Source: Parelaphostrongylus tenuis (lineage: Eukaryota > Nematoda > Chromadorea > Rhabditida > Metastrongylidae). From it: 64,000 nucleotides of DNA. A program made the translations under genes and the position numbers. The notes under the pieces are model-generated. The model was not told the origin of the DNA and ran no database searches. It was given only the letters and a program-made list of their open reading frames with translations. Of this stretch, positions 21,600-32,881 are shown in pieces; position 1 is the first letter of the stretch; each line of letters begins with the position of its first letter. The stretch is from contig JAHQIW010007193.1 of the NCBI GenBank assembly GCA_019055375.1, positions 37,133-101,132 of the forward strand, given 5' to 3'.

Positions 21600-22150
21600 C
21601 ATTAGTTGTGCGGACCCCCGCACATAATCCATAGGTGCCTGCAGCTCGACAGTCGTCCATAACGGAGGTCTAATTTGAGCATGACAGCTGCTGTGAGTGT
21701 CACACCGTGATCTGGAAGATATCGGGAGCTGCGAGTACAGCTCTTCAATTCTTTCAACGAACACGTACACCCCACGCGTAGGTGGTCATCATCGAAGACA
21801 TGTACATTGCCGTGTAATCCACTCTACAATTCTTTTCGTCCATCTGCCATCTGTTCTTCTCAGAATATGACCGGCCCATCTGTGTTTCCTTACAAATGTA
21901 TAGACCTCTGGGTCACGAAGACGGATGGACTTCGAAGATCTGAGCTAAGCAAGCTGGCCGGATATTGTGTGCGCCGACTAAATTTCAGAAGACATCGTTC
22001 AAGAGCTATGTGAGTTGCTCGTAGCAGTCTTGATGTAGTTGAAGTATCAGCCCACATCTCAACTGCGTAACAGAGCGCCGGGAGGACCGTTAAATCGTAA
22101 AGGTGAGCACGGAGTTTCGATCATTATCTGAAAAGATATGTAACATTCCA
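21600..22150 (-). mobile_element. second non-LTR (RTE-like) C-terminal fragment
   Basis: On minus, with frame changes: LRAHLYDLTVLPALCYAVE (about 22050-22110), 'RLLRATHIALERCLL', then 'RWAGHILRRTDGRWTKRIV' (about 21800-21870). These match the post-RT region of RTE-type proteins, but the sequence is clearly distinct from the 5.97-kb family, so it is a second lineage. Truncated and broken. Confidence 0.7.
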
Positions 22151-22204
22151 TTCGGAGGCGTTCAGCTGATTGTAAACAATTACCAACTATCATCACAGTT
22201 ATTG

Positions 22205-22375
22205 GCACCCTAAAGGATAAAGAATAAAGCTCTCAGCGTTGGTCAACCCTGAGGGATGCGCCATAAATTCGTCTTCAATTTTAAACTTGGTTTGAGGTGA
22301 TGGAATGCATATTTGGCCTATACAATGACTCGCGGTGGCCTCCCGCTGAAGCTGAAAGTATGGATATGAACAGAA
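22205..22375 (-). repeat. dispersed repeat, inverse of 26430-26592
   Basis: Contains 'ggataaagaataaagctctcagcgttg', 'gagggatgcgccataaattcg' and 'atgactcgcggtggcctcccgctgaa'. The same blocks occur inverted at 26440-26592. Each copy lies next to an RTE-type fragment, so it may be a retroelement end or a hitchhiking repeat. Confidence 0.65.
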
Positions 22376-22379
22376 ATAG

Positions 22380-24300
22380 ATCAAGATTTATCAGTGAATT
22401 TTGAAAAAAAAGTCATGTATGTCGGAGCGGACGCCGAAAAGGGTGTAGAACGGCATTCACATAAGAAAACTTTGCTGATGGTTGCTGTAGATGTTACCAC
22501 TAATAAAACTTCACTGAATTGGCGTAGATGCTGACTGTGTAGCACTAACTGACTCTATAAAGTTTTCATTTAAGTATAGCTTGGAAAAAAAATAAACAAG
22601 GACACCCGTCTGTAAGGAGTTTCAACTGCCAGAAACTGTCAGATACATGAAGTTGTTTTCGGAAAAGTTACAGCAATGCAGATAAAAAGCACTATATGAT
22701 GTAGCTGAAAATGCAGAGTTGTGATGAAATTCCTCGGAAAATCAAAAATTGTGCATTTTCTATGTCGGTCTTTCTGAAAGGAGTATAACTCCGTCAGAAA
22801 TACAACCTGGAAGTGATTAATGAATGAGCCTTTTTCAGTTTTCCTCTCGGTAACTTCAGCCATTCTACCATGCAATCAAGCCATGAAGAGAGTATCAATG
22901 TAGAATCTAAAAACACGGTCTACTTCCTTTGATGTTGCAAATCAAGAATTACTTTGAGTACTAGAAGTTGATATCAAAACAAATTTTTTGGAGCTAAACT
23001 CCGACTATTCGTCGACTCTATCACTCAATTTGTCTTTGATCAAATAAGCAGCACAGCTTTCGAATTATTGTCTGAACTGTTTAATGAACGTGCCCTGTGA
23101 ATTGTACAAGAACCATCACTTGTTTGCTTGTTGTACAGAAAGTGGAGAAAGTATAGCTAGCTGATGAAGTGACATCGTCATTGAACCGCTATCATATCTA
23201 GCTTTGTATCTAAAAATGTGAAACTTCCTCAGAAACGTGAGCTGCTAATCTTCATGTATACTGTCTGATACGAGGAGCCGTTTTGTGGTTGCAAAGTGCG
23301 CGTTGTGTTATCAACACTCGCAGATCAAGCTTATAACACCCTCTATTTTAGTAGTCAACCTTCGTTTGTAGTCCGAAAAACCTGCTCCCAAATTACTGAA
23401 TGTATGATTCAACACTTGACCGGGCCAAAGAGGAAGAAGAAGTAATTTGGTACACGCATGAGTGGCTTTGGTCGCGATGCTGAACAGAAGATGCAAGGTG
23501 CGAGCGAAATAGCATAGAATTTCAAATATTTATGTGGATTCGTGTTAATGGTGCCTTAACGCACACTTACAACCTATGCATATAGCAACCCCCTCCCCCT
23601 TTCCACAACCTGCCATCTCGAAGTGGCACGAAGGTAATCTTGGTGTTGTCTAGTGTTATAATCGAAGTTCATTTCTTCAGCAAAATTCCTCAAGCTGAAA
23701 TCGCGGCCAGCAATTCTATTCTGAGTAGCGGGTTAGAAGGAACTTCTAATAGCACAATAAAGAGACGTCTGAAAAGATTTCGTACCGAAGAAATTAGATA
23801 TCATAAAGAATAAAGTTGCAAAAGCAATCAGCAAGAAACCATCTGAAGGGAGTCATCAAAGCTGATCCTCAATTCTGCCTCAGTGTACATCAATTCAGAA
23901 TCTCTGCATTGAAACTGATCCATCGAGTATTTCTAATTTCGAATGAGATTTTAAGACAGAAAAATAGACACTAAATCGAGGAAATTCAGCAAAAAAAAGA
24001 CTCTCTAAATAATTTGATTTAGACAACAAAATTTTTTTATTGAACTGAGCTTCTCCAGGCTTCTAGTGTCTACTCTGCCCTTTTCGCAGTGTTATGATGC
24101 TTCATATAACTCAAGAGATTTAAGTGGTGGGCAAAAAAAACGACCTCCACTGCGAAAACACCAGTAGAAACACTAGAAATCTCGAGTATTACTTATCACA
24201 ATGGCTGCCAGCTCAGTTGGGTTTATAAACAGAAATAGCATACCCGACCAAACCTGTTAAAAGTCGATTGTTGACAGCTATCATAGAAATATTGAAGAAT
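22380..24300. other. intergenic stretch without a supported gene
   Basis: Only short open frames. No domain, RNA gene or repeat of known type was recognised. Confidence 0.4.
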
Positions 24301-24316
24301 GAATGGTGGCACGAAT

Positions 24317-24385
24317 GTACCTCGGTTATGTAGTGGTAGCACGCGTCACCGGTATGGATGAAACTCGGGTTCGACTCTCGTGAGC
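24317..24385 (+). repeat. tRNA-like segment (SINE head or tRNA relic)
   Basis: A-box-like TAGTGGTAGCACG and B box GGTTCGACTCT at tRNA spacing, but the acceptor and anticodon stems do not pair properly. A related, weaker copy is at 18960-19025. Confidence 0.35.
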
Positions 24386-24757
24386 TTGTATTTTTGCTCA
24401 CCACTCAATTCTCTCGATCTTCTTCAGTCTGCACAATTGACAGTCAACCGATAAAATTTAGAATTATCTACATATTTCCGGCAAGAATTCTAGATTTGCA
24501 GCTGAGCATAAGTTTCAGCTCGGTTCAAAATATTTCTTTAAGATAATCAAAACCATTATTCAGACGGAGAATCGCCTATTTGTACTGGCCCTCATTTACA
24601 AGCGATGGCTATGATGAATCTCTGAAGATTTCGTACCAGGACTCCTTTACACGTTATCCATGCTCTATGGCTTTTTGTAAATGATCGTACCAGACCTCAC
24701 CACCAAAGGGGTTGGCAGCCCCCCCCCCCTTCCAACACCCTCCCTCTTCCCTCTCAC

Positions 24758-24997
24758 CCCTCCCCAAAGTAATCCATCGCGTTGATCGATACGCATCTTC
24801 CTTGTGGCACGGCGGCCGCTGAATTCGAAGTACTGCCCACAAAGTTGAATTTCGCGCGTTAACATGTTCTTATCGAGTAAATCCTTCGTATCGACGAAGT
24901 TCGCGAAGCTTCCGGCGGTCGGCCGATCATTCGTCGACGTGCCGGCGCCGAGTGCGCTCCTCATCTGCGCGGATCCTGGTTCTCCCATTTTGCCCAT
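24758..24997 (-). CDS. probable first coding exon, unknown protein
   Basis: GC-rich, codon-like stretch in AT-rich surroundings: starts MGKMGEPGSAQ, continues with 'SFANFVDTKDLLDKNMLTRE' and 'LCGQYFEFSGRRATRKMRI', and ends at DGLLWGG before a donor-like gtgaga (24752-24757). Upstream on minus is a purine-rich stretch that could be a 5' UTR. A further piece, GGEVWYDHLQKAIEHG (about 24655-24710), may belong to the next exon but follows a poly-C run. I do not recognise the family. No other exons were found nearby, so the gene may be truncated. Confidence 0.45.
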
Positions 24998-25269
24998 TTG
25001 GTTCCTCTCATGGTTTTTTTTTTCGTTTTTGCTCCTTTTTTCTTTCTCTTCTGGAATGTTGTCTTTTCTTTTTTCCTATTCTTTATGGAAATCGCTGTCG
25101 TTTTCGATCCCTTGTATCACTTAAATTCGAATGTTACGATTGATTTTTATTGATATCTTTCGTTGATGTTCATGAGTGCTTGTTGATTTTGTTGTCGGTT
25201 GTATTTTTGATATCAGACACTTTCCTCATTGCTATATTTATACTATCACACATAAAGGCTCATTTATCA

Positions 25270-25560
25270 GTATTGCAAACTCATAGTGCAAACACTCATA
25301 GTGTTGACGTACGTTTCGGCTTGGATGTCGAGCCTCGTCAGTAAAACATGCCTTTCCGTTCAACCGAGCTCCTACTTATAAGAGAATCGACGTCTAACGT
25401 TTTACATTGCACGCCCGGCGAGAACATCACCTGAAATTGTAGTGACAGTCATTTGCTTGATGGCTGGTAAAGGAAAGGCATATGTTACCCATGAGGAGGC
25501 TTGACACAAAAGTCGAAACGTTCGTCTAGCATATCCGACTCATAACAGTGTCTATAAGTT
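25270..25560. repeat. fold-back repeat with two facing hammerhead motifs
   Basis: The segment 'cactcatagtgttgacgtacgtttcgg' (25293) is mirrored by 'cgaaacgttcgtctagcatatccgactcataacagtg' (25514-25551). The left motif keeps a full core; the right one is worn. About 130 bases lie between. Confidence 0.6.
25299..25350 (-). ncRNA. hammerhead-like ribozyme motif, GTC cleavage site
   Basis: Minus strand: CTGACGA (25335-25341), stem II GGCT/AGCC with a 9-base loop, GAAA (25314-25317), stem III ACGTACGT without loop, cleavage triplet GTC (25306-25308). Core and cleavage site are canonical. Stem I pairs only partly (a mismatch at the first position). Confidence 0.65.
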
Positions 25561-25593
25561 CTATATCTGACCTTATGAAATGCTTGAATTACG

Positions 25594-25594
<1 letters not shown>

Positions 25595-25644
<50 letters not shown>

Positions 25645-25668
25645 TATATATATTATATATATATATAA
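25595..25668. repeat. (TA)n microsatellite
   Basis: About 74 bases of near-pure TA, directly abutting the 3' end of the minus-strand RTE fragment. Two more TA runs (26360-26399, 26592-26637) bound the neighbouring segments. Confidence 0.97.
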
Positions 25669-26345
25669 CACCTGTCGTCCCGTTGATCGTCGAGTGACTC
25701 GAGCGGGTACCAGCAACTCTTCCATATTTCCTTGTCGCGTGCAAGAGTAGCCCAGTGGTTCCTCCTCGCTCTAGGGATTCGCTGAGCATCATATCTTTCT
25801 GCTATCGCTTTCGTGAAGAAATCGGACCAACGGGTCAGTGGTCTTCCTTTAGAGCGCTTGGCGTCCCAAATAATCCAGTCGGTAACGGCTCTCGTCCATC
25901 GGTTGTCGTTGAAGCGCATCACGTGTCCGGCCCACCTGATTTTCGATATCCTGGCGTGTAGAACGGCGTCTCTAATTTTCGATCGTTGACATGGGTCGGA
26001 ACTTCGGATCCTTTCTTCCATTTGCGAGATACGGGATACTCCTAGCATCGACCTTTCGACTGCGCGTTCGATAACTCCAAATGATCTTTCATTCTGCTCA
26101 CGTAGCGACCAGTTTCTGCTGCATACGTTAGGGCAGGGATAATTGTCGAGTCGAAAAGGTGGGCACGGAGTTGGATGTTTTGTCCTCTTCACTACATCTT
26201 CGATGCTTTTAAACGTTCCCCAAGCCGCTCGTTTCCTCCTGCTCAGCTCAGAAGCTAGGTCGTTCATCAAGTTGATTTCACGACCTAGATAGACGTAACT
26301 GGAGCATTCGGAGATTGTCGTTGCGTTGTGCGTGAATGGGGCATT
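25668..26345 (-). mobile_element. RTE-clade fragment (C-terminal part) between TA repeats
   Basis: Minus-strand reading frame of 205 codons (25653-26270): MMNDLASELSRRKRAAWGTF, IRWAGHVMRFNDNRWTRAV, RWSDFFTKAIAERYDAQRI; closely similar to the C-terminus of the 5.97-kb element. Truncated at 26345, where the TA run starts, and ending at the usual 3' motif. One frameshift around 26130-26160. Same family, better preserved here than most copies in the window. Confidence 0.9.
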
Positions 26346-26357
26346 CGAAACCCATCC

Positions 26358-26359
<2 letters not shown>

Positions 26360-26399
<40 letters not shown>
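26360..26399. repeat. (TA)n microsatellite
   Basis: Forty bases of TA between the RTE fragment and the dispersed repeat at 26.40-26.59 kb. Confidence 0.97.
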
Positions 26400-26402
<3 letters not shown>

Positions 26403-26592
26403 TGGTCTGGTACCAGACAGGTCTCAGACTTTTCTGGGAGGATAAGCAGCACTGACTCGGTTCAGCGGGAGGCCACCGCGAGTCATTGTAAAGGCCAGAT
26501 GTGCATTCAATCACCTCAAACGAAGTTAAAAATTGAAGTCGAATGCATGGCGCATCCCTCAGGGATTGATCAACGCCGAGAGCTTTATCCTT
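26400..26592 (+). repeat. dispersed repeat, inverse of 22205-22375
   Basis: Shares 'ggttcagcgggaggccaccgcgagtcattgta' and 'gcgcatccctcagggattgatcaacgc' with the inverse of 22.2-22.38 kb. Bounded on both sides by TA microsatellites. Confidence 0.7.

Positions 26593-26637
<45 letters not shown>
26592..26637. repeat. (TA)n microsatellite
   Basis: TA run with one CA interruption. Confidence 0.95.
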
Positions 26638-26639
<2 letters not shown>

Positions 26640-26641
<2 letters not shown>

Positions 26642-28740
26642 TTAGTTAATTTCCCCAAGGCGTTTCCCTGCACCTCCATGAAGTTCTAACCTATCAGCAT
26701 AATTCTGTGATTACATGCAGGTGGTTGTGGCCTTTCACGAGTAAGCCACAAACCTGGTAATCTCAGCTACTTCCCATGAGTGAGCTTCTCCACCTTCACT
26801 ACTTGGATACAAAGACTTTGCTGATTTCTACAAATCGTTCGCAGTTTATTTACGCAAGAAGGAGTCGAGATCTTTTGCATTACGGAAGAGCTCTATGCGA
26901 AAAACAACAGGCGCCTCTGAAAAATCTGTAAAATACTACATATATCACGCTTATTCATTGTTGTCCCTCGTTATTCAGTGTCTTAGGAGGCGAGCCTTCA
27001 AAAGCGGTTGTCGAAAGAGTTTGATAGCCAATTTGGCATTCCCAAGCTCCGAAGAAGAGCAAACTTTCGGAACTTCACCTATTATGGTGTCATACATTGT
27101 AGAAAATATGCACTACCACTTCTGATTCTAAAATTTGAATCAATTCATGAAGATGAAGTTCTCAAGTGGGTAGGTAGCTGAAGAGGACCTATTGATCAAT
27201 TTGTGGATTTGTTTCAAAATCTTCTAGAAGTCATTGCACTAGAACTCGCTCGTCACTTACAAGTTACCTATTTATGTATTTGGATGGCTCGTTTTCACAC
27301 GATATGTAGACCCCAGCGCGCATTTGATTCCTTCTTTTACAGTAATCGTCATTCAGAATAGTGGTATGATTCAAGAGAGACGAGCACGAGTTTCATGTCG
27401 AATCCACTGCACGTGAGTCATCCCGAGGACGCCTATCTACTAGTCGAGTCTAGACTACACTTCTACTCGTCCATTTGTCGTCCGTTCTTTTCAATAAACG
27501 CTCACCTATGTTTCGCTATCGATGTGAATATTCCTAGGTCTCAAGAAGATGTAGGTTGCATAGATCCAAGTAATGCATCATGACATTGCCTGAGTGCTCT
27601 TACAATAGTACATAGTATTCTCGAAGTGGCTGATATACCCGCTCACGTCTTTGTTGTATGACAGAGCACTGAGAGAAGTGTTGAATCAAAAGGTGAGCTT
27701 AGATTTTTGAGACTCATCGATGGTGGACTCCTTGAAAAGCTCAAAAAAGGCCCATAGCGCTCATCGTCTACAGTATAAATTTCCTTCAAGTTGTTTTACG
27801 TAAACAGTAGATGCCTAAAACTAACGTACGAGACGGACTGTGAACTCAATCAGTGTATGAGCTCAATCTTTTTTATTGCCATCGTGTCTCATTCGCTGGC
27901 ATTTCTCCGGAAATACTCATATGTCATCAGCAAAGCAAGGACTGAGTATGAAGTTTTTACTAGAACATATGCCTTTCTCGTCCCCATTGAGTGACTAAAG
28001 CATGCAGTGTGGCAATAAACACCAATAGCTTTCTCTCAGACATTTGGTAATCATTCAAAAGCTTGAATTTCTGCGATCGAAGATATGCTTGAACTTTTCA
28101 TTACATAGTAGCAGCGAAAATAAAAATATGTTCTACTCAATTTGCTTCATTTGCTCCTCTGGGCCTTCTGCATGGCTCGTCATCAGCGTATTGCACTCAT
28201 TTCTTGGTTCGAAATCCAACGGTTTTGGTAGTATTGGTTTTTTGAATAGTTATCATATTACGCTGTAAGGGAGTAAAAAATTGCATTTCGTGCCTAAGAT
28301 GTTACTCCGCCGTTCGAGCGTCATAGCTGGTTTATAGGTAATTGCAGGTAAAGTTGTTACGTCAGAGCTATTTTACCGTTAAATGAAGGATCGGATATCA
28401 CGAATGATCTTTTTATAAAGGTTTTTTCATATATAAAGCAACTAATTTTCTTGAAATAGTTATTTTTCAGAGGTAATATCACGTCCTGTATGGAAATAAG
28501 CAAACTTTCAACCATTATTGTGCATTTATATCATCTGCGAGAACGTAGCTTGAAAGCGCATCTTCATCAATAGCAGATAAAGGACTATAATAGAGTGCTT
28601 ACTACGTTGAGGTAATTGTAGTATGTAGCTAGAGTAAGTGAGCGTTTCTCATTGCAGAGAATACGGTACTTCTTCTATCAGCACCCATGATCAAAAACGT
28701 ATTTTTTTGCTCTTTCCAGGAATTCTTGTAGTCATTTCAT
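26640..28740. other. intergenic stretch without a supported gene
   Basis: Only short frames (for example 27395-27583, 27791-27994, 28044-28268, all plus) with no recognisable domain. Confidence 0.4.
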
Positions 28741-28749
28741 AGCTAACAT

Positions 28750-29470
28750 TTCGGAAATTTGAAAGTACATTTTACTTTTGAAGGTCCTCTATATTACGCT
28801 GTAACAGTGGAAGAAAATGTTCCACATTCAAAAAGTTTCGATGACCAAAGCTTGTCCTGAAAAACTTCAATGACTATTCATAGCACAAGTCGACGAATTT
28901 AACGCTGTTTTAGTTGGAAAAAAAAGCTTCCTATTGCACTGTAACATTATATGAAGATTGCATTTCACATGCGGTACCCTTCCACCAAAATGTGGATGAA
29001 CTTCGCAACATCAGCATCGAGCCATCGCCTTCAATCGCCTGAGAGAAAAGCTGTGTCTAGCGAAAAGTACCTAGATGTGTTACACAGTTCTATTTTTACA
29101 GCTACAGCGCGCTAAAAGTTTTTTTTTTTTCAAAAAGCATTCACTTCATTGAAATTATCGAGATTTAAGCCGTCGATCAGTTTTTGAAGGCGATGGCTTG
29201 ATGCTAATGTTGCGAAATTCATTTACATACCAGCACAAGTATGCGTGCCGTATGTGAAATGCAGTTTTGATTCCAATATTGCAGCGCAACAGAAAGTTTT
29301 TGCTGGAAAACACAAGCATTGTTAAGTTCATCGAAATTTATGCTAACGAATTATAGCTGGATTTCTTGGGAAAACCTTTGCTCAGCGAAAAATGCATGCG
29401 TGTGAAATGACATTCTTTTTTTTTTACCGTTATAGCGTAATATAAAAGCCATTCAATAAATAGAGTACAC
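28750..29470. repeat. cluster of fold-back repeats
   Basis: Repeated blocks 'gctacagcgcgctaaaag', 'attgcactgtaac', 'gcgtgtgaaat' mark several units of about 150-200 bases. Within it, 28945-29035 (catttcacatgcggtac...cgcaacatcagcatcgagccatcgcc) is inverted at 29180-29265, forming a stem-loop about 320 bases long. The family also appears near 1.9-2.76, 8.98-9.12, 31.44-31.65 and 39.08-39.6 kb. Confidence 0.6.
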
Positions 29471-29649
29471 CGTTCAAATTCTCTAGATTCAAACTATCGT
29501 AGATCTTGAAATGTCTAGGAAGGGCAAAAAACATCTTCTTGAATATGGGTGCGGACAAGGGAAAAGTATCGGAGCATAATGCCGATGTTTCAAGCCTTTT
29601 ATTCAAACACGATTGTCTCTCCACGCTCAGAATTCTTCCACTGTCCATA

Positions 29650-30828
29650 AGATCTTAACTCTTCGTCACATGCATCAACTCTAAATAATTAAAAAGCAAA
29701 TAAATGACTGATATAAACTTAGTTATAGTTTGAGTTATTGATGAACTCGCGTTGAATACAGCATGCATCATTATTTTTGGCAATTCACTTATTGTGTTTC
29801 AACTTTTATATATAATGATGGCTTTTGGACCTTGTAAAAAACCAGGGGTTATCAAAACTGCAGGTATTATTTGTAATACCTTTTTAATTCAAAACAGTTG
29901 ACTGATTGCCAAATTCAGCATGACTACTTAGTGAACCAGCGTTTTTCTCTAGACAAGGCACATGTATCTGGACCAAAAGCATATGAGCGCATAGAGGGAA
30001 TCTTGCTCTATCCAATTAACGCAAGAATTCCAAGAATTTTTGCAAAATAGAGAAAAAACCCCAATTAAACAACAGAAATTTGCAGTTCTCTCTGTGCGCA
30101 TCGATTTCTGTAGCCGTCCTTTAGGGGTTAATAGAGATCGAACTTGCTTTTCTATAGTCGCGGTAACACGTTATTTAAAAGTGTATTTGGTGCACTTTGA
30201 TGACAACATGGCAAAGCTCACATGTGAAGCATAAGCTTGTTGATCGACATTTACTGAAACCAATACATTTTTTTGACGGCAAAGACTGTTTTATTGTCAG
30301 CAAAAGTAACGAATAGAAATAGGTAACCTCTACAAACTTTTACGACCATCGAACTGTTTCGATGTGGTTCGCAGAGCGAAAATTTTGCGTAATCTTAATC
30401 CCTCAGCTGATTGTAGCGCCATTCAATAGCATTTGTGTAGAGCTTGTAAAACTTTAAAAGCATATCGGACAATAGTTCCAACCCTATTTTGGACTCTCTT
30501 CTTGGCAGTGTGCCAGTGCACGACTTTTTTTTACTCTTATAAGAATATCCTAATATGAGAGAACGATCTCTTACAAATCACGGAGAGTATTTGTAAAGTG
30601 TAGTCTATAGCGCCAACGAAGTAGGTGATGATAGTATCGGGTTTTCAAGCTTTGCTTTCTTTGCTTTCCATCTGAACTTGTACCAAGAAAGAAACCACTA
30701 GTAATTTCTTTTCGGTGTGGGTTCTAGGGTTGGTACGGGCGCTGTGAAACGGAAATGGTTGGTTACTTCCTCGTTGTCAATATCATATGATTGTCGGAGG
30801 GTTTGATAATCCCACCGTTGCAAAACAT
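29650..30828. other. intergenic stretch without a supported gene
   Basis: No feature recognised; one 64-codon plus frame at 30040-30234 without domain. Confidence 0.4.
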
Positions 30829-31288
30829 TCATTCGTACACATCGCAGCGACCATTCTCCGGCAGATTTTCTTGCAATGCTTTTAACAGTTTCCTACGCCT
30901 ATTCCGACGTAGAACCTTTTGCAAAGCTATTCTGAAGTAGCATTTGATAATATCCATGATCAGTCTACTGATGAGGATTATGGCGATGAGATTTGATCTC
31001 CCAATTTCAGAAGCTGACAGCGAGCTCGGCACTACTTTTTTGTCCTTCGACAGTAAGGTTGCGAGGTGGTGAAATCCTCTCTATCTGCCAGTGACATGTG
31101 AATACTCTCTGCTTGGGATGCATTATAAGCACACTGACTTTTTTCGTCCCGGCCCCATAACAGCTCACAACTTGGACGGATTTTCGCTTGAAGAAGACAT
31201 TAATCAGATCTAAACGAAGTGATGGAACTCTCGATGTGTTACAAGACATAAGTTTGTGTTTTTTGGTGTATGCTCGACCCCGCATCAT
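30829..31288 (-). other. possible exon pair of an unknown membrane protein
   Basis: Two overlapping minus frames: 31007-31288 (MMRGRAYTKKHKL..., ending near SSAELAVSF) and 30829-31032, with a hydrophobic stretch NLIAIILISRLIMDIIKCYF followed by a very basic tail KVLRRNRRRKLLK. The composition is more protein-like than neighbours, and the basic tail after a membrane segment fits a type I topology. No family recognised; no clear splice pair. Confidence 0.25.
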
Positions 31289-32881
31289 TGGCTGGCTCTA
31301 AGATAGACCGGAAGCCAGGAATGAACATCCATGGAAGAGGTGTGCAAAGGAGAGATGTCCTGCAAGACTGCCTCCGTTACCGTTTCTTCCTCTTAATCCA
31401 TAACATACGACATTTGCTTTGTTCGCCATCAACAAAAACGGGTGTTTGAAACACAGACGTTTTCTTTCTGTTTCAGCATAAATAAAAGAGGTTTTTTAAA
31501 GGACAGACAAGTTTTTTGAATTCACCGAGACTCGAGCTATCGAAAGATTATTGGTATAAGGAAAAGGCTTTGTCCCGCGAATTATAAGCGAAATAAAAAG
31601 AAAGCAGGTGGTGCGTGTGAAACATAATCTTTTTAGAAAAACGGCCATGCAGTGCAGTAGCTAGAGATTAGAGCTTCGGAATAATTAACAACACTCTTAT
31701 AGAAAGTTCTTTCCCAGTGAATGGCTTCGTTTTTCAATTGTCCCTGGATAACCGAAAAAACCGTACACTCATTACGACGGCTCAATATTCATGGTCTTCC
31801 AGTTTTCTGTAGGTATCAAGGGATCGCTCTCTCAACGCACTAGACATGCTTCCATGTATCACAAAATCCTTACGGAAATATCTTTTCCAAGACTATACAA
31901 GGATTAGCTATCTGTTTGCGCAAACATTTCTATTCATTTCTTCTTGTGTTACCACCTAGGTTTCACCTTCTCCGCTGAGTTGTGTTTCCTTATACCATTC
32001 GTTCCGTACATGCCTTCACAGTCCACCACGAAGTCGTCTCGTCCTACTTTCAATGGTCATCCTCATTATTTTCGCTGTTTCGAAGTATTCTTCCCATCTT
32101 TATGTTGTTCACACTACTTATATATTTACACCTCCAGTTACGCAATGTGAGGTCTGCCTCATCCGTACCGAGTTGCGAAACGTGTGCCTCAACACGTAGA
32201 AGATCCTCATGAAGGTCCTCTCCTTTTCCCTCCCTTTTTTTTCTTTCCATTTTAATTGATCATGAGTAGACAAATTTGTCCTGAGTAAGCTCCACAAAAA
32301 AGAGGCTAATTAATAACAAAGAATTATTTCATTGAATTGACGATACGTAGTCGTTAATGCACAATTTTTGGTTGTTATTATCAAACTGTAGCTACATCTA
32401 GACATTTTCGTGCTGGGCCGACACCCACTACAGTTTTCATTGTTCTCTTCAAAAGGAAGACGAAACCGGAATGAAACTATCTTGTGCCGGGCAAACGTTT
32501 CTATTGTCCGAAAATCCTTCGTCGTCAATAATGACAAACTCATATATCTCATTTTATCTAAACTATATCTCAGCACAGCATGCACAGTAATTCTGAATTT
32601 CTACGTATTTTCTTCTCTTTGATTAGATTTTGAGCTATTGAGTGACGAAATTGGCGTGATTCACTGTTTGTGTGACTCGTGCAGATCGCAAAGCGAATTG
32701 AGAATAGGTGAAGCAAAATCAAATCTGGAGTTTCTCGCATAAATCAGGTCAAAATATTTGTTTTACACCATATGATTTTATCTTACCTATCGCCTGGCTG
32801 GAGCAAAGTTTCTGACGATTGCTTTTCATTTGATATGAATTCAGAGTTTCCGCTTTTGTCAACCATTTACGCACATCATTT

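Noticed and set aside
24317..24385. Working tRNA gene
   Set aside because: A and B boxes are present but acceptor and anticodon stems do not pair.
25792..25961. Open frames on the plus strand opposite the RTE fragment
   Set aside because: Antisense shadows of the RTE reading frame.
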